In this document: one piece after another, positions 19,691-28,468 of the stretch | Layout: every line of letters starts with the position of its first letter | How positions within the stretch are numbered: position 1 is the stretch's first letter | Assembly (NCBI RefSeq): GCF_006494775.1 | Contig: NZ_CP041146.1 | Span: forward strand, 992,001-1,056,000 | Reading direction: 5' to 3' | Length of the DNA stretch: 64,000 nucleotides | DNA from: Nocardioides humi | Lineage (GTDB): Bacteria > Actinomycetota > Actinomycetes > Propionibacteriales > Nocardioidaceae | Position numbers and translations under genes: made by a program | Notes under the pieces: generated by a model | What the model was told of the DNA's origin: nothing | What the model saw: only the letters and a program-made list of their open reading frames with translations | Database searches by the model: none

Positions 19691-20469
19691 GGGAGCACCT
19701 CCTCGGCCACGGGCTCCAGCACGCTGGTGTCCCCCTCGTCCTCCGCGTAGCCGAGGTAGGCGCGCTGGACGCTCGGGTCGGTGCGGATGTCGGCCGGTGC
19801 GCCCGAGGCGATGATCTCGCCGAAGTCTAGGACGTGGATCTCGTGGCACACGCTCATCACCAGGTCCATGTCGTGCTCGACCATCAGGATCGAGCAGCCC
19901 TCCGCCGCGAGCTCGACGAGCAGCGCGCCGAAGGCGTCGGTCTCGGTCTCGTCGAGGCCCGAGGACGGCTCGTCGAGGAGCAGCAGCCGCGGGTCGCCGG
20001 CCAGGCAGCGGGCCAGCTCGAGCAGCCGTGCGGTGCCGGTGGGGATCGAGTCGGCCCGCTCGTCGGCGTACTCGGCGATGCCGACCCGGTCGAGCAGGAC
20101 GTCGACGCCGAGCGCGCCCCGCCGGCTGCCGAGCCAGGCCAGCGGTCCGCCGTGGATCTCCTGCGCGACCCGGACGTTGTCGCGCACCGTCAGCGACCCG
20201 AAGGCCTCGAGCCGCTGGAAGGTGCGGCCGATGCCGTGCCGGGCGCGGCGGTGCACCGGCCAGCCGGTGACGTCGCGGTCGCGGTAGCGGACCCGGCCCT
20301 TGGTGGGCCGCTGCAGGCCGGTGATCACGTTGAAGCAGGTCGTCTTGCCCGCGCCGTTGGGCCCGATCAGCCCGGTGATCACGCCGCGGTCCGCGGTGAA
20401 GCTCGCCCGGTTGACGGCGGTCACCCCGCCGAACCGGACGACCACGTCGTCGACCTCGAGGAGCGCCAT
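19687..20469 (-). CDS. Branched-chain amino acid-type ABC transporter ATPase (LivG-like)
   Basis: A 260-residue ATPase with Walker A IGPNGAGKTTCFN, a RRARHGIGRTFQRLEAFGSLTV stretch characteristic of LivG (the Q-loop), signature-like PTGTARLLELARCL, Walker B LLLLDEPSSGLDE and H-loop MVEHDMD. The signature region reads SIPTG where most LivG proteins have LSYG, a mild deviation. ATG 20467-20469 starts one base after the fused permease gene; a longer upstream extension is out of family. Confidence 0.93.
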
Positions 20470-20470
20470 G

Positions 20471-22447
20471 TCAGCCCGCCTTCTCGATCGCCACCGGCTC
20501 CGCGGCGCCCGGCACTTCCACCAGCGGTACGTCGACCGAGCCGTCCGCGCCGTCGGCCGTCCCACCGCGGGGCAGCAGCCCCTGCAGCCGCCCCTCCAGC
20601 CCGGGCGCGAGCCGCGAGCGCAGCCAGCGGCCCACCCGGAACAGGTGGTTCGCGAGGCCGTTGGGGTCGCGGCCGAGCAGCACCGCGCCGAAGCCGATGA
20701 CGGCGAACAGCAGGCCGGCCATGCCCGGCTGGGAGGCCTGGAGCTCCGGCAGCAGCATCAGCGCGACGCCGCCGAGCAGCGCACCGGTCACCGAGGTGGC
20801 GCCGAAGACGACGGCGAGCAGCAGCACGAGCAGCGACTGGAAGTAGAGGAAGTCCGCGGCGCCGACCGTCCCGCGCAGGCCGGCGAACAGCCCGCCCGCG
20901 AGTCCGGCGATGCCCGCCGACAGCGCGAACAGGCCGACCCGGAACCAGCGCAGGTCCAGGCCGAGGGTGCCGCAGGCCGAGGGGCTGTCCCGCATCGCGA
21001 TGAGCAGCCGGCCGAGCGCACCGCGCCGCAGCACGAGCACGCCCAGCGCGAGCAGCACGAAGGCGAGCACCATGAACCACACGTACGACGTGTCGGATCC
21101 GATCCGCAGGCCGAGGATCGAGAGCCGCTCGGCGGCCAGGGTGCCGTTGAACTGGAACGCGAAGTCGGCGTTGAAGACCACCTTGTCCATGAGGACGGCG
21201 AAGGCCATCGTCGAGAGCGCGAGGTAGAGGCCGGTCAGCCGCAGCACCGGCAGCGCGACGAGGGCGCCGACCCCGGCGGCGATCAGGGCCGAGAGGAGGA
21301 GCCCGATCAGGTTCGGCTCGTCGAGCTTGGCGTAGGCGAGCGCACCGACGCCGGCGAAGGTGAACTGGGCGAGGGAGACGTGCCCGCCGTACCCGGTCAG
21401 CAGGACCAGCGAGAGCATCACGATCGCGTAGGTCGCCGCGACGCCGATGAGCAGCACCTGGTTGGGCGCCACGAGGTTGACCAGGAGCAGCGCCACCACG
21501 AGGAGTCCGGCGCCGGAGCCGAGCGAGAGCCGCAGGGTCGGGACCGGCGCGGTGACGATGCCCTTGACCTGGCCGATCCGCAGCTGCGCCTGCGGCATCA
21601 GCACGACGATCGCGAACAGGAAGAGCGCGGGGATCACCGGGCGGAAGGAGGCCAGGAAGCCGTCGGTGGGCAGGTACCCGACCGCCCACGACTCCAGGAC
21701 GCCCAGGATCATGGCCCCGGCGAAGGTCATGGGGAGGCTCTTGAGCCGGCCGAGCATCGCGGCGGCGTACGCGTTGATCACCAGCAGGGTGAGTGCGTAG
21801 TAGTCGAGCAGCACGACGGGCGTCAGCAGGATGCCGCCGAGCGCGGCCAGCGACATGCCGATCGCCCAGGACAGGGCGGCCACGCGGTCGGGCTTGCCGC
21901 CGAACAGCTTGAGCAGCTCGGGGTTGTCGACCGAGGCCCGCATCGCCGTGCCGATCCGGGTCCGGCTGAGCAGGAGGTAGAGCCCGAAGGCCACGAGGAT
22001 CGCGCAGACGAGGGTGACCAGCTGGTGGGCGGTGACGAAGGTGTCGCCGAGCTGCCAGCCGGTGCCGGACCAGAACGGGAGCAGCACCCGGGGCTCCGGT
22101 GGCCAGATCTGCTGGGCCAGGCCGATCAGCCCGACGAGGAGGCCGACGGTGACGACGAGGGCGACGGAGACGGGTCCCTCGCCGAGACCGCGGGTGACGA
22201 AGCGCTGGATGAACCAGCCGATCGCCGGCGCCACGACGCCGAGCACCAGGACCAGCGACAACACGGTCGGCAGCCCCTGGCGCTGGGTGAAGTCCCAGAA
22301 CACGAAGGACAGGAACATGCCGAACGCGCCGTGGGCGATGTTGAACACCCGCGTGGTGGTGTAGGTCAGCACCAGGCCGCTGGCCATGATGGCGTACGCC
22401 GCGCCTGTGAACAGGCCCAGCAGCGTGTAGGCGAAGAGGGACGACAT
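20471..22447 (-). CDS. Fused LivH-LivM-type ABC permease
   Basis: One 658-residue protein carries both permease halves, which are usually two genes. Residues 1-290 are LivH-like (AYAIMASGLVLTYTTTRVFNIAHGAFGM at the start), and about 310-610 are LivM-like (GYGGHVSLAQFTFAGVGALAYA, the typical LivM opening). Around 16-18 hydrophobic segments are present. The C-terminal 50 residues are a soluble tail rich in Gly/Asp. Fusion gives a fixed 1:1 heterodimer, known in some actinobacterial HAAT transporters. It sits between the ATPases and the binding proteins, with 3 bp to the upstream binding protein gene. Confidence 0.92.
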   Translation of the reverse strand: MSSLFAYTLLGLFTGAAYAIMASGLVLTYTTTRVFNIAHGAFGMFLSFVFWDFTQRQGLPTVLSLVLVLGVVAPAIGWFIQRFVTRGLGEGPVSVALVVTVGLLVGLIGLAQQIWPPEPRVLLPFWSGTGWQLGDTFVTAHQLVTLVCAILVAFGLYLLLSRTRIGTAMRASVDNPELLKLFGGKPDRVAALSWAIGMSLAALGGILLTPVVLLDYYALTLLVINAYAAAMLGRLKSLPMTFAGAMILGVLESWAVGYLPTDGFLASFRPVIPALFLFAIVVLMPQAQLRIGQVKGIVTAPVPTLRLSLGSGAGLLVVALLLVNLVAPNQVLLIGVAATYAIVMLSLVLLTGYGGHVSLAQFTFAGVGALAYAKLDEPNLIGLLLSALIAAGVGALVALPVLRLTGLYLALSTMAFAVLMDKVVFNADFAFQFNGTLAAERLSILGLRIGSDTSYVWFMVLAFVLLALGVLVLRRGALGRLLIAMRDSPSACGTLGLDLRWFRVGLFALSAGIAGLAGGLFAGLRGTVGAADFLYFQSLLVLLLAVVFGATSVTGALLGGVALMLLPELQASQPGMAGLLFAVIGFGAVLLGRDPNGLANHLFRVGRWLRSRLAPGLEGRLQGLLPRGGTADGADGSVDVPLVEVPGAAEPVAIEKAG

Positions 22448-22450
22448 GGC

Positions 22451-23923
22451 TCAGCCTCCGATCCCGGAGTCGACGACGCTGCCGCACAGGTAGCCGCCGG
22501 ACGACACCTGCTGCCACTTGCCGCCGCTGAACTGGATCATCTTCAGGCAGGGCGGGGTCGCACCCGTCGCGATGTTCATCGCGGTGTGGGCGCCGTTGCC
22601 GGTCCAGGCGGTGGTCGCCCGGACCGCGTCGACCAGCGAGGCGCGGGTCAGCTTGCCGCCGAGCGCGATCGCCTTCTCCACGAACAGCCGTGCGGCGGAC
22701 CAGGCGAACAGTCCGTAGTAGTTGGGGATGGCGCCCGGCTTCACCTGCTGCAGCCAGGACAGGTAGAGCTGGACCTCGGCGTTGCCCTTGTTCTCGAACA
22801 GGTCGTTGGGCGAGAAGACGTAGGCGCCCTCGGCGACGGCGCCCGCCTGGTCGACGTACCGCTTGTCGTAGATGGTGGGGTCCTGGAGGTAGAAGTCCGG
22901 CTTGAAGCCCTGCTGCTGCATGGCCTGCTGCAGCTTCACGGTGTTCTGGTAGGGCCCGTAGTAGACGACCGCCCGGACGCCCTTGTCCTTCATCTGCTGG
23001 ACGTACGGCGCGAAGTTGAACTCGGCGACGTCGATGCCCTGGACGTACGTCGCCGACCAGCCGGCGGCCTTCTCGTAGCCGGCGGCCAGGCTCTTGGCGT
23101 TGACCGGTGCCGCGCCGGCGTTGATGTAGAGGAAGGCGGCGTTCTTCACGGCCTCGGGGAACTTCGCGGCCAGCCACTTCGCGGCCGGGTCGGAGATCAG
23201 GTTGGTGCGGATGGAGTAGGCCCCGACGCACGACTTGCAGGCCTGTCGCTCCGGGTTGACGATCGTGGAGCGGAGGTCGGGCAGGCCGCACGAGCCGGCG
23301 GTGGCCGCGCCGCCGGAGTCGAAGGCCGACATCGAGCCGACCGCGGCGAACGCGTCGGCGCACGCCTTGACGTAGGCCTGCTGGTCGGCGCCGGCGTCGG
23401 CGCGGCTGTCGAGGTTGAGCAGCGCGAGCTTGCGCCCGCAGAGGGTGTTCTGGGAGTTGAAGTACTCGACATAGGCGCGGGTCGCCTGCTGGGCGGACTC
23501 GAAGATGCCGGGCACCGGGCCGGAGATGTCGGAGACGTTGGCGAGGGTGATCGTGCTGTCGGTGATGCCGGTCTGGTTCTTGAAGCCCTCGCAGGACGCG
23601 GCCTTCGCGCCGCCGGTGGGCGAGCCCTTGCCCTTGGCCTTCGCTCCACCTCCCGTCCCTCCGCCGGCGTCGCCGCCACCCTCCGGCGTACCGGCGTCCC
23701 CACCGGTACCGGCCGCGGGCGCCTCTCCCGCGGCCGGTACGTCGCCCGCGGGTGCCTCACCCGCAGGCGGTCCGGTGTCGCCGCCGGTCTCGGCGTCGAC
23801 CCCCGTCGTGGCGCCCTGGCCGGTGGTCCGCGCCACCATCGCCGGGTCGAGCTGGGACCCGCAGGCGGTGAGCGCGACCAGGGCGAGGCCGGCTCCTGCG
23901 GTACGACGCCAGCGGGTGCGCAC
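22451..23923 (-). CDS. ABC transporter substrate-binding lipoprotein, paralogue 1
   Basis: A 490-residue lipoprotein with lipobox LVALTAC near residue 21. A Gly/Ala/Pro low-complexity linker to about residue 100 ends in a KAKGKGSPTGG segment. A type I periplasmic-binding fold then runs from SDISGPVPGIFESAQQATRAYVEYFNSQN onward, with extra cysteines (CGRKLALLN, CGLPDLRS, QACKSCVGAYS, GGYLCGSV) that could form disulfides. It is about 70% identical to the gene just upstream over the binding domain. Ligand is not predictable. The GTG start overlaps the corrected stop of that paralogue by GTG-TGA spacing of 3 nt, indicating a tandem operon. Confidence 0.9.
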   Translation of the reverse strand: MRTRWRRTAGAGLALVALTACGSQLDPAMVARTTGQGATTGVDAETGGDTGPPAGEAPAGDVPAAGEAPAAGTGGDAGTPEGGGDAGGGTGGGAKAKGKGSPTGGAKAASCEGFKNQTGITDSTITLANVSDISGPVPGIFESAQQATRAYVEYFNSQNTLCGRKLALLNLDSRADAGADQQAYVKACADAFAAVGSMSAFDSGGAATAGSCGLPDLRSTIVNPERQACKSCVGAYSIRTNLISDPAAKWLAAKFPEAVKNAAFLYINAGAAPVNAKSLAAGYEKAAGWSATYVQGIDVAEFNFAPYVQQMKDKGVRAVVYYGPYQNTVKLQQAMQQQGFKPDFYLQDPTIYDKRYVDQAGAVAEGAYVFSPNDLFENKGNAEVQLYLSWLQQVKPGAIPNYYGLFAWSAARLFVEKAIALGGKLTRASLVDAVRATTAWTGNGAHTAMNIATGATPPCLKMIQFSGGKWQQVSSGGYLCGSVVDSGIGG

Positions 23924-23926
23924 TCC

Positions 23927-25416
23927 TCAGCCCCCACTCCCGAGTTGACGACGTTGCCGCACAGCCAGCTCCCGGGCGAGACCTGCTGCCAGCGGCCGCC
24001 CTTGTACTGGATGATCTTCTGGCACGGCGGCGTCTCCGCGGTGCCCACCCGCATCGCCGTGTGGGCGCCGTTGCCGGTCCAGTCGTCGACCTTGCGCATC
24101 GCCGCGACCAGCGACTCCCGGGTGAGCTTCCCGCCGAGCGCCAGGGACTGCTCGACGAAGAGACGGGTCGCCGACCACGCGAAGAGGCCGTAGAAGTTCG
24201 GCACCGCGCCCGGCTTCACCTGCTGCAGCCAGGAGAGGTACAGCTGGATCTCGGGGTTGCTCTTGTTCTCGAACAGGTCCGTGGTCGAGTACACGTAGGT
24301 GCCCTCGGCGAGCGCCCCGGCCTGCTGGACGTAGCGCTGGTCGTAGACGGTCGGGTCCTGCATGAAGACGTCGGGCTTGTAGCCCTGCTGCTGCATGGCC
24401 TGCTGCAGCTTGACGGTGTTCTGGTAGGGCCCGGTGTAGACCACCATCTTGATGCCCTTGTCCTTGAGCTGCTGGACGTAGGGCGCGAAGTTGAACTCCG
24501 CGACGTCGATGCCCTGGAGGTAGTTGATGGTCCAGCCCATCTTCCCCCACGCCGCGGCCTGGCTCTTGGCGTTGACCACCGCGGCGCCGGCGTTGATGTA
24601 GAGGACCCCGACGTTCTTGGTGGCCTCGGGGTACTGCGCGGCGAGCCACTTCGGGCCGGAGTCGGCGATCAGGTTGGGGCGGATGGAGTAGATGCCGAAG
24701 CAGGTCGAGCAGGCCGCCCGCTCGGGCGTGGTGGTCGTGGTCCGGATGTCCGGCAGGCCGCAGCCCTGGGCCGCCGCCGCGCCGCCGGAGTCGAAGGCGC
24801 CCATCGACCCGACGGCCGCGAACGCGCCGGCGCACGCCTTCGTGTAGGCCTGCTGGTCCGCGCCGGCGTCGGCGCGACTGTCGAGGTTGAGCAGCGCGAG
24901 CTTGCGCCCGCAGAGGGTGTTCTGGGAGTTGAAGTACGCCACATAGGCGCGGGCCGCCTGCTGCGACGCCTCGAAGATGCCGGGCACCGGTCCCGACAGG
25001 TCCGCCACGTTGGCCAGGGTGATCGTGCTGTCCGTGATGCCGGTCTGGTTCTTGAACCCCTCGCAGGACGCCGCCTTGACGCCGCCGGTCGGCGAGCCCT
25101 TGCCCTTCGCCTTGCCGCCGGAGCCGCCGCCCGCCGTACCAGAACTGTCGGCGCCGGCCGCGGGGTCCGCGGCGCCGGCGTCCCCGGGCGCCGCCACGTC
25201 GCCCCCGGCGACCTCGCCGTCGCCGCCCGCCACGCTCTCGTCGGAGCCGGACACCGGGTCGGCGACCGCGCCGGGCTGCTGCCCGGAGCCGTCCCCACCG
25301 GCCTGCCCGTTGACCCGGGCGACCGTCGCGGGGTCGAGCTGGGAGCCGCACGCCGAGAGGGCGAGCACCACGGCGGCGACGCCGGCCAGACGTCGCACGC
25401 GAGAGTTTCGGGGCAT
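23927..25416 (-). CDS. ABC transporter substrate-binding lipoprotein, paralogue 2 (stop masked by frameshift)
   Basis: First gene of the operon, about 496 residues with one G restored at the CCCCC run 23931-23935. This recreates the stop after VNSGVGG, whereas as given the frame reads on into the next gene. Lipobox LALSAC, a Gly/Asp-rich linker and the same GITDSTITLAN ... IFEASQQAARAY fold mark it as a tandem duplicate of the following gene. The two differ mostly in the linker and in residues around the inter-lobe cleft, suggesting different ligands. It is transcribed divergently from a lipoprotein gene across a 156-bp region with operator-like palindromes. Confidence 0.9.
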
Positions 25417-25486
25417 GCGGACCTCTCGATGGGACAGCGCAACAGGTCGCCGGCCGCGGACGACCGGTGCTGGACCAACGAGCGCC

Positions 25487-25502
25487 TGTGACTCAGGTCA
25501 CG
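25487..25502. promoter_or_regulatory. CRP/GlxR-like site
   Basis: TGTGA, six bases, then TCACG matches the CRP-family consensus TGTGA-N6-TCACA except for the last base. It lies 71 bp upstream of the binding-lipoprotein start on the minus strand and 71 bp upstream of the divergent lipoprotein. A similar GTGA-N6-TCAC lies at 28422-28435. Assignment is by consensus only. Confidence 0.5.
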
Positions 25503-25509
25503 GCCGAAA

Positions 25510-25523
25510 TGGAACTTGTTCCA
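25510..25523. promoter_or_regulatory. KstR-like palindromic operator candidate
   Basis: TGGAACTTGTTCCA is a perfect 6-bp-arm palindrome and fits the TnnAACnnGTTnnA consensus of KstR-type TetR regulators of steroid catabolism in mycobacteria and relatives. It lies between the liv-type operon and the divergent lipoprotein gene, 7 bp from the CRP-like site. No kstR or steroid-ring gene is in the window, so the regulator is inferred. Confidence 0.4.
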
Positions 25524-25572
25524 GTTTTGTGCCCGGGGGAACCTGTCGGCCCGCTGAGCCGTCCCAGGCATC

Positions 25573-26085
25573 ATGAGCACCATGCGCCTGCCTGCCGCCG
25601 CCCTGACCGCCGCCCTGACCTCAGCCCTGCTGCTGACGGCGACCGCGTGCACCAAGGAGTCGGACCGCGCCGCGGACCGGACGACCGCCTCCGCGAGCCC
25701 GAGCGGCACGCCGACGGGGTCGGGCACGCCGAGCGCCGGCAGTGCGTCGTACCCGGCGTTCGCGCCGCAGGACTACACCTACGAGCTCGAGGTGCTCTGC
25801 TTCTGCCCCCAGACCGGGCCGGTGGAGGTGACCGTGCGCGACGGCGAGGTCGCGAACGCCGTCGCCCTCGACGACACGGTGCCCGGCGGCGCGGTGCCGG
25901 AGTTCGCGCAGCTCACCATCCAGGACGTCATCGAGATGGCCAACGACCCCGACGTCGACAAGGCGAGCGTCGAGTGGCCCGCGGGCCAGGACCACCCCGA
26001 CTCGGTCATGCTCGACCGGATCGCGCAGGCCGTCGACGACGAGGTGACCTACACGATCAAGAACGTGCGGATCAGCGCGGGATGA
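25573..26085 (+). CDS. Small secreted lipoprotein, DUF6174-like
   Basis: A 170-residue protein with a lipobox (LLTATAC, Cys about residue 26) followed by a Ser/Thr/Gly linker. A compact domain follows with YTYELEVLCFCPQTGPVEVTV, FAQLTIQDVIEM and a closing VTYTIKNVRI strand. The CFC pair and the strand pattern match the DUF6174 group of actinobacterial lipoproteins. Two ATG codons (25573 and 25582) are possible. The stop overlaps the end of the convergent hydratase gene by 14 bp. Function is unknown. Confidence 0.7.
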   Translation: MSTMRLPAAALTAALTSALLLTATACTKESDRAADRTTASASPSGTPTGSGTPSAGSASYPAFAPQDYTYELEVLCFCPQTGPVEVTVRDGEVANAVALDDTVPGGAVPEFAQLTIQDVIEMANDPDVDKASVEWPAGQDHPDSVMLDRIAQAVDDEVTYTIKNVRISAG

Positions 26086-27124
26086 GCGCCCAGCAGTCGA
26101 GGTCGAGCAGCACGCCGGAGGCGTACTTGCCGTCCTCGCCGCGCAGGGTCATCGACTCGTCCCGGCCCTTGGTGGCGACCAGCCGCAGCCGGAGCGCGCC
26201 GACGCCGGGGGCGGCCGTCTCGGCCTTGTCGAGGACCTCCGACCAGGCGTAGACGGTGTCGCCGGCGAACGCCGGGGCGGTGTGGGCGCCGGCGTTGATG
26301 GCCGCGATCAGCTGGGCGTTGGCGAGCCCGTTGAAGGACAGCGCGCGGGCCATCGAGATGATGTGGCCGCCGTACACCAGGTTGCGGCCGTCGGGCCGCG
26401 CCTCGGTGTTGAAGTGCACCTTCGCGGTGTTCTGCCACAGCCGGGTGGCCTGCTGGTGCTCGGACTCGGTCAGCGTCACGCCGTCGACGTGGTCGATCCG
26501 CTCCCCCACGACGTAGTCGTCGAGGCGGTGCGGCTCGCCGGCCGCCCCGAAGTCGTACGACGTGAAGTCGAGGCCCGCGGGCACGACCAGGTCCGCGGCG
26601 GCCACGGCCGGCGCGAGCTCGGGGACGACGGCCTCGGGGGCCGGCGCATCGGTGTCGCGCTTGTGGACCATCACCCAGCGCGCCCAGTCCAGCGCGATCT
26701 CGCCGCGCTGGTCGGTGGCGGTGGAGCGGACGTAGACGACCCCGCTCCTCCCGTTGGAGTTCTGCTTGAGGCCGATCACCTCCGACGTGGTGCTCAGCGT
26801 GTCGCCGGGCACCACCGGGCGGTGGAACCGGCACTCGGCGTACCCGAGGTTGGCGACCGCGTTGAGCGAGACGTCGGGGACGGTCTTGCCGAAAGCGATG
26901 TGGAAGGCGATCAGGTCCTCGACCGGGTGGGGGTCGAGGCCAACCGAGGCGGCGAACTCGGCGGAGGACGGCACCGCGAACCGGGTCGGGTAGAGCGAGC
27001 CGTAGACGGCCCGGTCGCCCTCGGTCACCGTGCGCGGCGTGGCGTGCCGGATGACCTGGCCGACCTCGAAGTCCTCGAAGAAGTTGCCGGGGTTGGTCTT
27101 GGATCCCCCTGTCGCGCCGCTCAC
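26072..27124 (-). CDS. MaoC-type double-hotdog hydratase (mesaconyl-C1-CoA hydratase-like)
   Basis: A 350-residue enoyl-CoA hydratase-type protein with two hotdog repeats. The first opens GNFFEDFEVGQVIRHATPRTVTEGD and carries HRPVVPGDTL. The second contains QNTAKVHFNTEARPDGRNLVYGGHIISMARAL and PAFAGDTVYAWSEVLDK. The pattern is close to mesaconyl-CoA hydratase (Mch) of the ethylmalonyl-CoA pathway, which hydrates mesaconyl-C1-CoA to methylmalyl-CoA. Its GTG start overlaps the stop of an acyl-CoA dehydrogenase gene (GTGA), as in other actinobacteria where these two steps adjoin. The pathway's marker crotonyl-CoA carboxylase/reductase is not in the window. Confidence 0.8.
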   Translation of the reverse strand: MSGATGGSKTNPGNFFEDFEVGQVIRHATPRTVTEGDRAVYGSLYPTRFAVPSSAEFAASVGLDPHPVEDLIAFHIAFGKTVPDVSLNAVANLGYAECRFHRPVVPGDTLSTTSEVIGLKQNSNGRSGVVYVRSTATDQRGEIALDWARWVMVHKRDTDAPAPEAVVPELAPAVAAADLVVPAGLDFTSYDFGAAGEPHRLDDYVVGERIDHVDGVTLTESEHQQATRLWQNTAKVHFNTEARPDGRNLVYGGHIISMARALSFNGLANAQLIAAINAGAHTAPAFAGDTVYAWSEVLDKAETAAPGVGALRLRLVATKGRDESMTLRGEDGKYASGVLLDLDCWALIPR

Positions 27125-28317
27125 TTGAGCTTGTACTCCTTGAGCAGCTGGCGGCCGATGATCATCTTCTGGATGTCGGAGGTGCCCTCGCCGATGAGCA
27201 TGAACTTGACCTCACGCATGAGGCGCTCGATCTCGTACTCCTTGGAGTAGCCGTAGCCGCCGTGGATCCGGAAGGAGTCCTCGACGACCTCGTTGGCGTA
27301 CTCGCTGGCGATCATCTTGGCCATGCCGGCCTCGACGTCCATCCGCTTCCCGGTGTCCTTCAGCCGCGCGGCGCGGACCATCATGCTGTGCGCGGTCTCG
27401 ACCTTGGTCGCCATCTCCGCGATCCGGAACAGCACCGCCTGGTGCTCGGCGATCACCTTCCCGAACGTCTTGCGCTGCTGGGCGTAGGCCACCCCGAGCT
27501 CGAAGCCCCGCCACGCCAGGCCGCACGCACGCGCGGCGACGTTGACCCGGCCGACCTCGACGCCGTCCATCATCTGGAAGAAGCCCTTGCCCGGCTCCCC
27601 GCCGAGGACCTGCTCCGCGGCGATCTGGTGGTTCTCGAGGATGAGCTCGGTCGTCTCGACGCCCTTGTAGCCCATCTTGTCGATCTTGCCCGGCACGGTG
27701 ACGCCCTGCGCGGTCTCCCCGAACCCGGCCTCCTTCTCCACCAGGAAGGTCGTCATGTTCTTGTAGACGCTCTCGGCGCCCTCGTCGGTCTTGACCAGCA
27801 GCGCGACCAGGGTCGAGGTGGCGCCGTTGGTCAGCCACATCTTCTGCCCGGTGATCGAGTACGACCCGTCGTCCTGCTTCGTGGCCTTGGTCGAGACCGC
27901 GGAGACGTCGGAGCCGAGGCCGGGCTCGGACATCGAGAACGCGCCCCGCACCTCACCGGTCGCCATCCGCGGGAGGTACTTCTGCTTCTGTTCCTCGGTG
28001 CCGTGCTGCATCAGCAGGTAGGCCACGATGAAGTGGGTGTTGATGACGCCCGAGACGCTCATCCAGCCCCGGGCGATCTCCTCGACCACCAGCGCGTAGG
28101 TCAGCAGCGACTCCCCCAGGCCGCCGTACTCCTCGGGGATGGTCAGGCCGAAGACACCGAGCTCCTTGAGACCGTCGACGATCTCCTGCGGGTACTCGTC
28201 CGCGTGCTCGAGCTCCTGGGCCACCGGGATGATCTGCTCGTCCACGAAGACCCGCACGGCCTTCAGGATCTCGGTCTGGTCCTCGGTGAGGCCCTCGGTC
28301 TGACAAAGCCGGGTCAT
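27121..28317 (-). CDS. Acyl-CoA dehydrogenase (methylsuccinyl-CoA dehydrogenase candidate)
   Basis: A 398-residue flavoenzyme oxidising an acyl-CoA to its enoyl form. Family landmarks are EEYGGLGESLLTYALVVEE, FSMSEPGLGSDVSA (FAD-binding loop), WLTNGATST, QRKTFGKVIAEHQAV and EDSFRIHGGYGYSKEYEIERLMRE (catalytic-base region), then a C-terminal GTSDIQKMIIGRQLL. Coupled to the MaoC hydratase, it would supply the mesaconyl-CoA that enzyme uses if its substrate is methylsuccinyl-CoA. A broader short/branched-chain role is equally possible. ATG 28315-28317, preceded by GGAGAA, was preferred to the longer upstream start. Confidence 0.9.
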   Translation of the reverse strand: MTRLCQTEGLTEDQTEILKAVRVFVDEQIIPVAQELEHADEYPQEIVDGLKELGVFGLTIPEEYGGLGESLLTYALVVEEIARGWMSVSGVINTHFIVAYLLMQHGTEEQKQKYLPRMATGEVRGAFSMSEPGLGSDVSAVSTKATKQDDGSYSITGQKMWLTNGATSTLVALLVKTDEGAESVYKNMTTFLVEKEAGFGETAQGVTVPGKIDKMGYKGVETTELILENHQIAAEQVLGGEPGKGFFQMMDGVEVGRVNVAARACGLAWRGFELGVAYAQQRKTFGKVIAEHQAVLFRIAEMATKVETAHSMMVRAARLKDTGKRMDVEAGMAKMIASEYANEVVEDSFRIHGGYGYSKEYEIERLMREVKFMLIGEGTSDIQKMIIGRQLLKEYKLK

Positions 28318-28385
28318 CGGTTCTCCCCTTCGCAACTGGCACGGCGCTCGTGCTGCCGCACGGCACTGTACCCGCGAGTAGACAC

Positions 28386-28419
28386 CCCGGGTCCCCTCGA
28401 ACGAGTGCCGAGACCCGGG
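28386..28419. terminator. Hairpin downstream of the EEP/PLD-like gene
   Basis: CCCGGGTC at 28386-28393 pairs perfectly with GACCCGGG at 28412-28419 across an 18-nt loop that can pair further (CTCG/CGAG). It lies 50 bp past the stop of the minus-strand EEP gene and upstream of the acyl-CoA dehydrogenase start. Confidence 0.6.
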
Positions 28420-28421
28420 AC

Positions 28422-28435
28422 GTGAGGCAGGTCAC
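28422..28435. promoter_or_regulatory. Second CRP/GlxR-like half-site pair
   Basis: GTGA, six bases, TCAC, located 105 bp upstream of the acyl-CoA dehydrogenase start. It has the same spacing as the site at 25487, which would place both operons under one cAMP-receptor-type regulator. The outer T/A bases of the full consensus are C/G here. Confidence 0.4.
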
Positions 28436-28468
28436 GCGGCCGCCCGGACAGCCCGTCGAGAGCGCCGG

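Noticed and set aside
20300..24193. A 1297-residue plus-strand frame opposite the liv-type operon
   Set aside because: The product is a repetitive Glu/Gln/Arg/Asp string, typical of antisense frames in high-GC genomes; the minus strand carries recognisable ABC genes.
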